Shown: positions 62,883 through 64,000 of the stretch, piece by piece
Layout of the letters: every line of letters begins with the position of its first letter
Position numbering within the stretch: the first letter of the stretch is position 1
DNA from: Rhodobacterales bacterium
GTDB taxonomy: Bacteria; Pseudomonadota; Alphaproteobacteria; Rhodobacterales; Rhodobacteraceae
Assembly: GCA_002747325.1 (NCBI GenBank)
Contig: PDOZ01000031.1
Span: forward strand, 1-64,000
DNA length: 64,000 nt
Reading direction: 5' to 3'
Made by a program: the position numbers and the translations under genes
The notes under the pieces: model-generated
What the model was told of the DNA's origin: nothing
Databases searched by the model: none
Seen by the model: only the letters and a program-made list of their open reading frames with translations

Positions 62883-63263
62883 ATGATTTCCTTTTTCGTC
62901 ACATTAGGCCGAATGGTCAAAGCCATCACCCGATCATGGCAAGACGCAGCTTTTCGCACGACCCTGTTTCTAACCCTCGCAATCCTGATTTCCAGCACCG
63001 TGTTCTATCACAACGTGGAAGGCTGGAGCTGGATCGACTCCGCCTATTTCAGCGTCATGGTAGCAACGACGGTCGGGCTTGGCGACTTCTCCCCGACCAC
63101 CCCCGGCTCAAAGGTCTTTACCATGATCTACGCTCTGGTCAGCATCGGCATATTTGTTGCCCTGATGACCCAAATCGCGCAGGCGCTGCTTACACCGATA
63201 GCAAAGCGGGGCAAAAAAAGCACCGCGAAGAAGCGGAATAAAAAAAGCGCCGCGGAGGAATAG
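62883..63263 (+). CDS. Two-TM potassium-channel-like protein
   Basis: This 126-aa protein has two membrane helices (about 25-45 and 78-98) around a pore loop with the filter T-V-G-L-G-D (MVATTVGLGDFSP). The canonical filter is TVGYGD; Leu for Tyr is a known variant in ion channels of this family. The C-terminus is Lys-rich (GKKSTAKKRNKKSA). It is probably a tetrameric cation channel. It starts behind CGGAGCAACC. Confidence 0.85.
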   Translation: MISFFVTLGRMVKAITRSWQDAAFRTTLFLTLAILISSTVFYHNVEGWSWIDSAYFSVMVATTVGLGDFSPTTPGSKVFTMIYALVSIGIFVALMTQIAQALLTPIAKRGKKSTAKKRNKKSAAEE

Positions 63264-63276
63264 TCCGGCGCGGCGT

Positions 63277-64000
63277 TCAATGCGCCTGCGCCCAGTTATC
63301 CCCCTGCCCCGCATCGACCACCAGCGGCACGTCGAGCCGAAGCAGGGGTTCGGCCGCGCCCTCCATCACCGGGCGGATTGCGGCAATCGCGTCCTCAACC
63401 GCCTCTTCTGCCACCTCAAAGATCAGTTCGTCATGCACCTGTAACAACATCGTCGCAGGCAGGTCCGCGATGGCCTCGGGCATACGGATCATGGCGCGGC
63501 GGATGATGTCGGCGGCAGTGCCCTGAATGGGCGCGTTGATGGCGGCACGTTTGGCAAACCCCGCCTGCGGACCGCGCGCATTGATCTCCGTCGTGTGGAT
63601 TTTGCGGCCAAACAGGGTTTCAACGAAAGAATGCTCCTTGGCGAAGGCGATGGTCGCGTCCATGTAGCTGCGGATGCCGGGGTAGCGCTCGAAATAGCGG
63701 TCGATGAAGGCCTGCGCCTCGGCGCGCGGAATGCGCAGGTTGCGGGCGAGGCCGAAGCCGGAAATGCCGTAAATCACCCCGAAATTGATCGCCTTGGCGC
63801 GGCGGCGCACCTCGCTGGTCATCTCGTCCAACGGCACGCCGAACATCTCGGAAGCGGTGGCGGCGTGAATATCCTGCCCCTCGCGGAAGGCGGTTTTCAT
63901 CGCGTCGATCCCGGCCATATGGGCAAGAATGCGCAGTTCGATCTGACTATAATCGAGCGAAATCAGCTTCTTGCCGGGCGGCGCGATGAAGGCTTCGCGG
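63277..64000 (-). CDS. polA: DNA polymerase I, C-terminal part (5' end outside window)
   Basis: About 241 C-terminal codons are seen. Motif A LDYSQIELRILAHMAG, the finger helix RRRAKAINFGVIYGISGFGLAR (motif B, Tyr and Lys/Arg) and motif C LLQVHDELIFEV with the catalytic Asp are intact. The remaining N-terminal part lies beyond the right edge. It ends 13 bases from the convergent channel gene. Confidence 0.97.
   Translation of the reverse strand, partial: REAFIAPPGKKLISLDYSQIELRILAHMAGIDAMKTAFREGQDIHAATASEMFGVPLDEMTSEVRRRAKAINFGVIYGISGFGLARNLRIPRAEAQAFIDRYFERYPGIRSYMDATIAFAKEHSFVETLFGRKIHTTEINARGPQAGFAKRAAINAPIQGTAADIIRRAMIRMPEAIADLPATMLLQVHDELIFEVAEEAVEDAIAAIRPVMEGAAEPLLRLDVPLVVDAGQGDNWAQAH

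Overview
The window looks like chromosomal DNA of an alphaproteobacterium of the Rhodobacterales (Rhodobacteraceae/Roseobacter type). The base composition is GC-rich, and the gene order aroA-cmk-rpsA-ihfB-lapA-trpF-trpB is typical of that order. Other family-typical genes are a B12-type CbiMQO transporter, LepA, MeaB, HrpB and a CP4-like AroA. No rRNA operon, phage, complete insertion sequence or CRISPR array was seen. There is one tRNA gene, tRNA-Arg(UCU). The window cuts a VWA-domain gene at its left edge and polA at its right edge.

Layout. At 1-4722 (minus) lie a secreted VWA protein and an ECF metal importer (DUF4198-cbiM-cbiL-cbiQ-cbiO) behind a cobalamin riboswitch. A second, divergent cobalamin riboswitch at 5212-5385 (plus) precedes nrdHIEF, the B12-independent class Ib ribonucleotide reductase. 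The two switches make one control hub: when B12 is scarce the cell would import cobalt and make a cobalamin-free reductase. At 9293-9860 are tRNA-Arg and two small paralogous membrane proteins. At 9975-19140 (minus) is a nine-gene capsule operon with a KpsD/E/M/T-type exporter, a split CytTase/SDR pair of the CDP-ribitol type, and three related polyol-phosphate transferase-like proteins. It suggests a teichoic-acid-like phosphopolymer capsule.

19407-30186 holds lepA, a ferritin flanked by GGCTGGC-rich tracts, a PfkB kinase, a sirtuin, a copper chaperone PCuAC, rpmB, an ABC exporter, meaB and a DUF3108 protein. 30226-34765 holds hrpB, a Nudix hydrolase and a PiT phosphate transporter that ends at a 306-bp MITE-like element. 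35118-37402 is a metal-efflux module: a MerR regulator reads outward from a 19-bp-spacer promoter that drives a transglutaminase-like protein and a His/Asp-tailed CDF transporter. 37409-51320 is mostly housekeeping: ychF, trpA, lldD, rplY, pth, a DUF2332 protein, a serine hydrolase, trpB, trpF, lapA, ihfB, rpsA, cmk and aroA. 51453-63263 is accessory and membrane genes: HmoA-like monooxygenase, ZIP transporter, GNAT, TfoX, HdeD, VOC, AraC, an ECF42-type sigma factor with its DGPF and MAPEG partners, an MscS-type channel, an MliC-like protein and a K+-channel-like protein. polA begins the right edge.

The least explained structure is non-coding. A roughly 21-bp motif (GAGTATTTTTGCTAAGAAGA plus one A, and variants) occurs six times at or near gene ends. 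Two copies belong to a longer 88-90-bp repeat whose 7-bp hairpin differs between copies by compensating base changes. Two different palindromic elements (24673-24772 and 34765-35070) each sit exactly on a stop codon and carry TA-containing flanking duplications.
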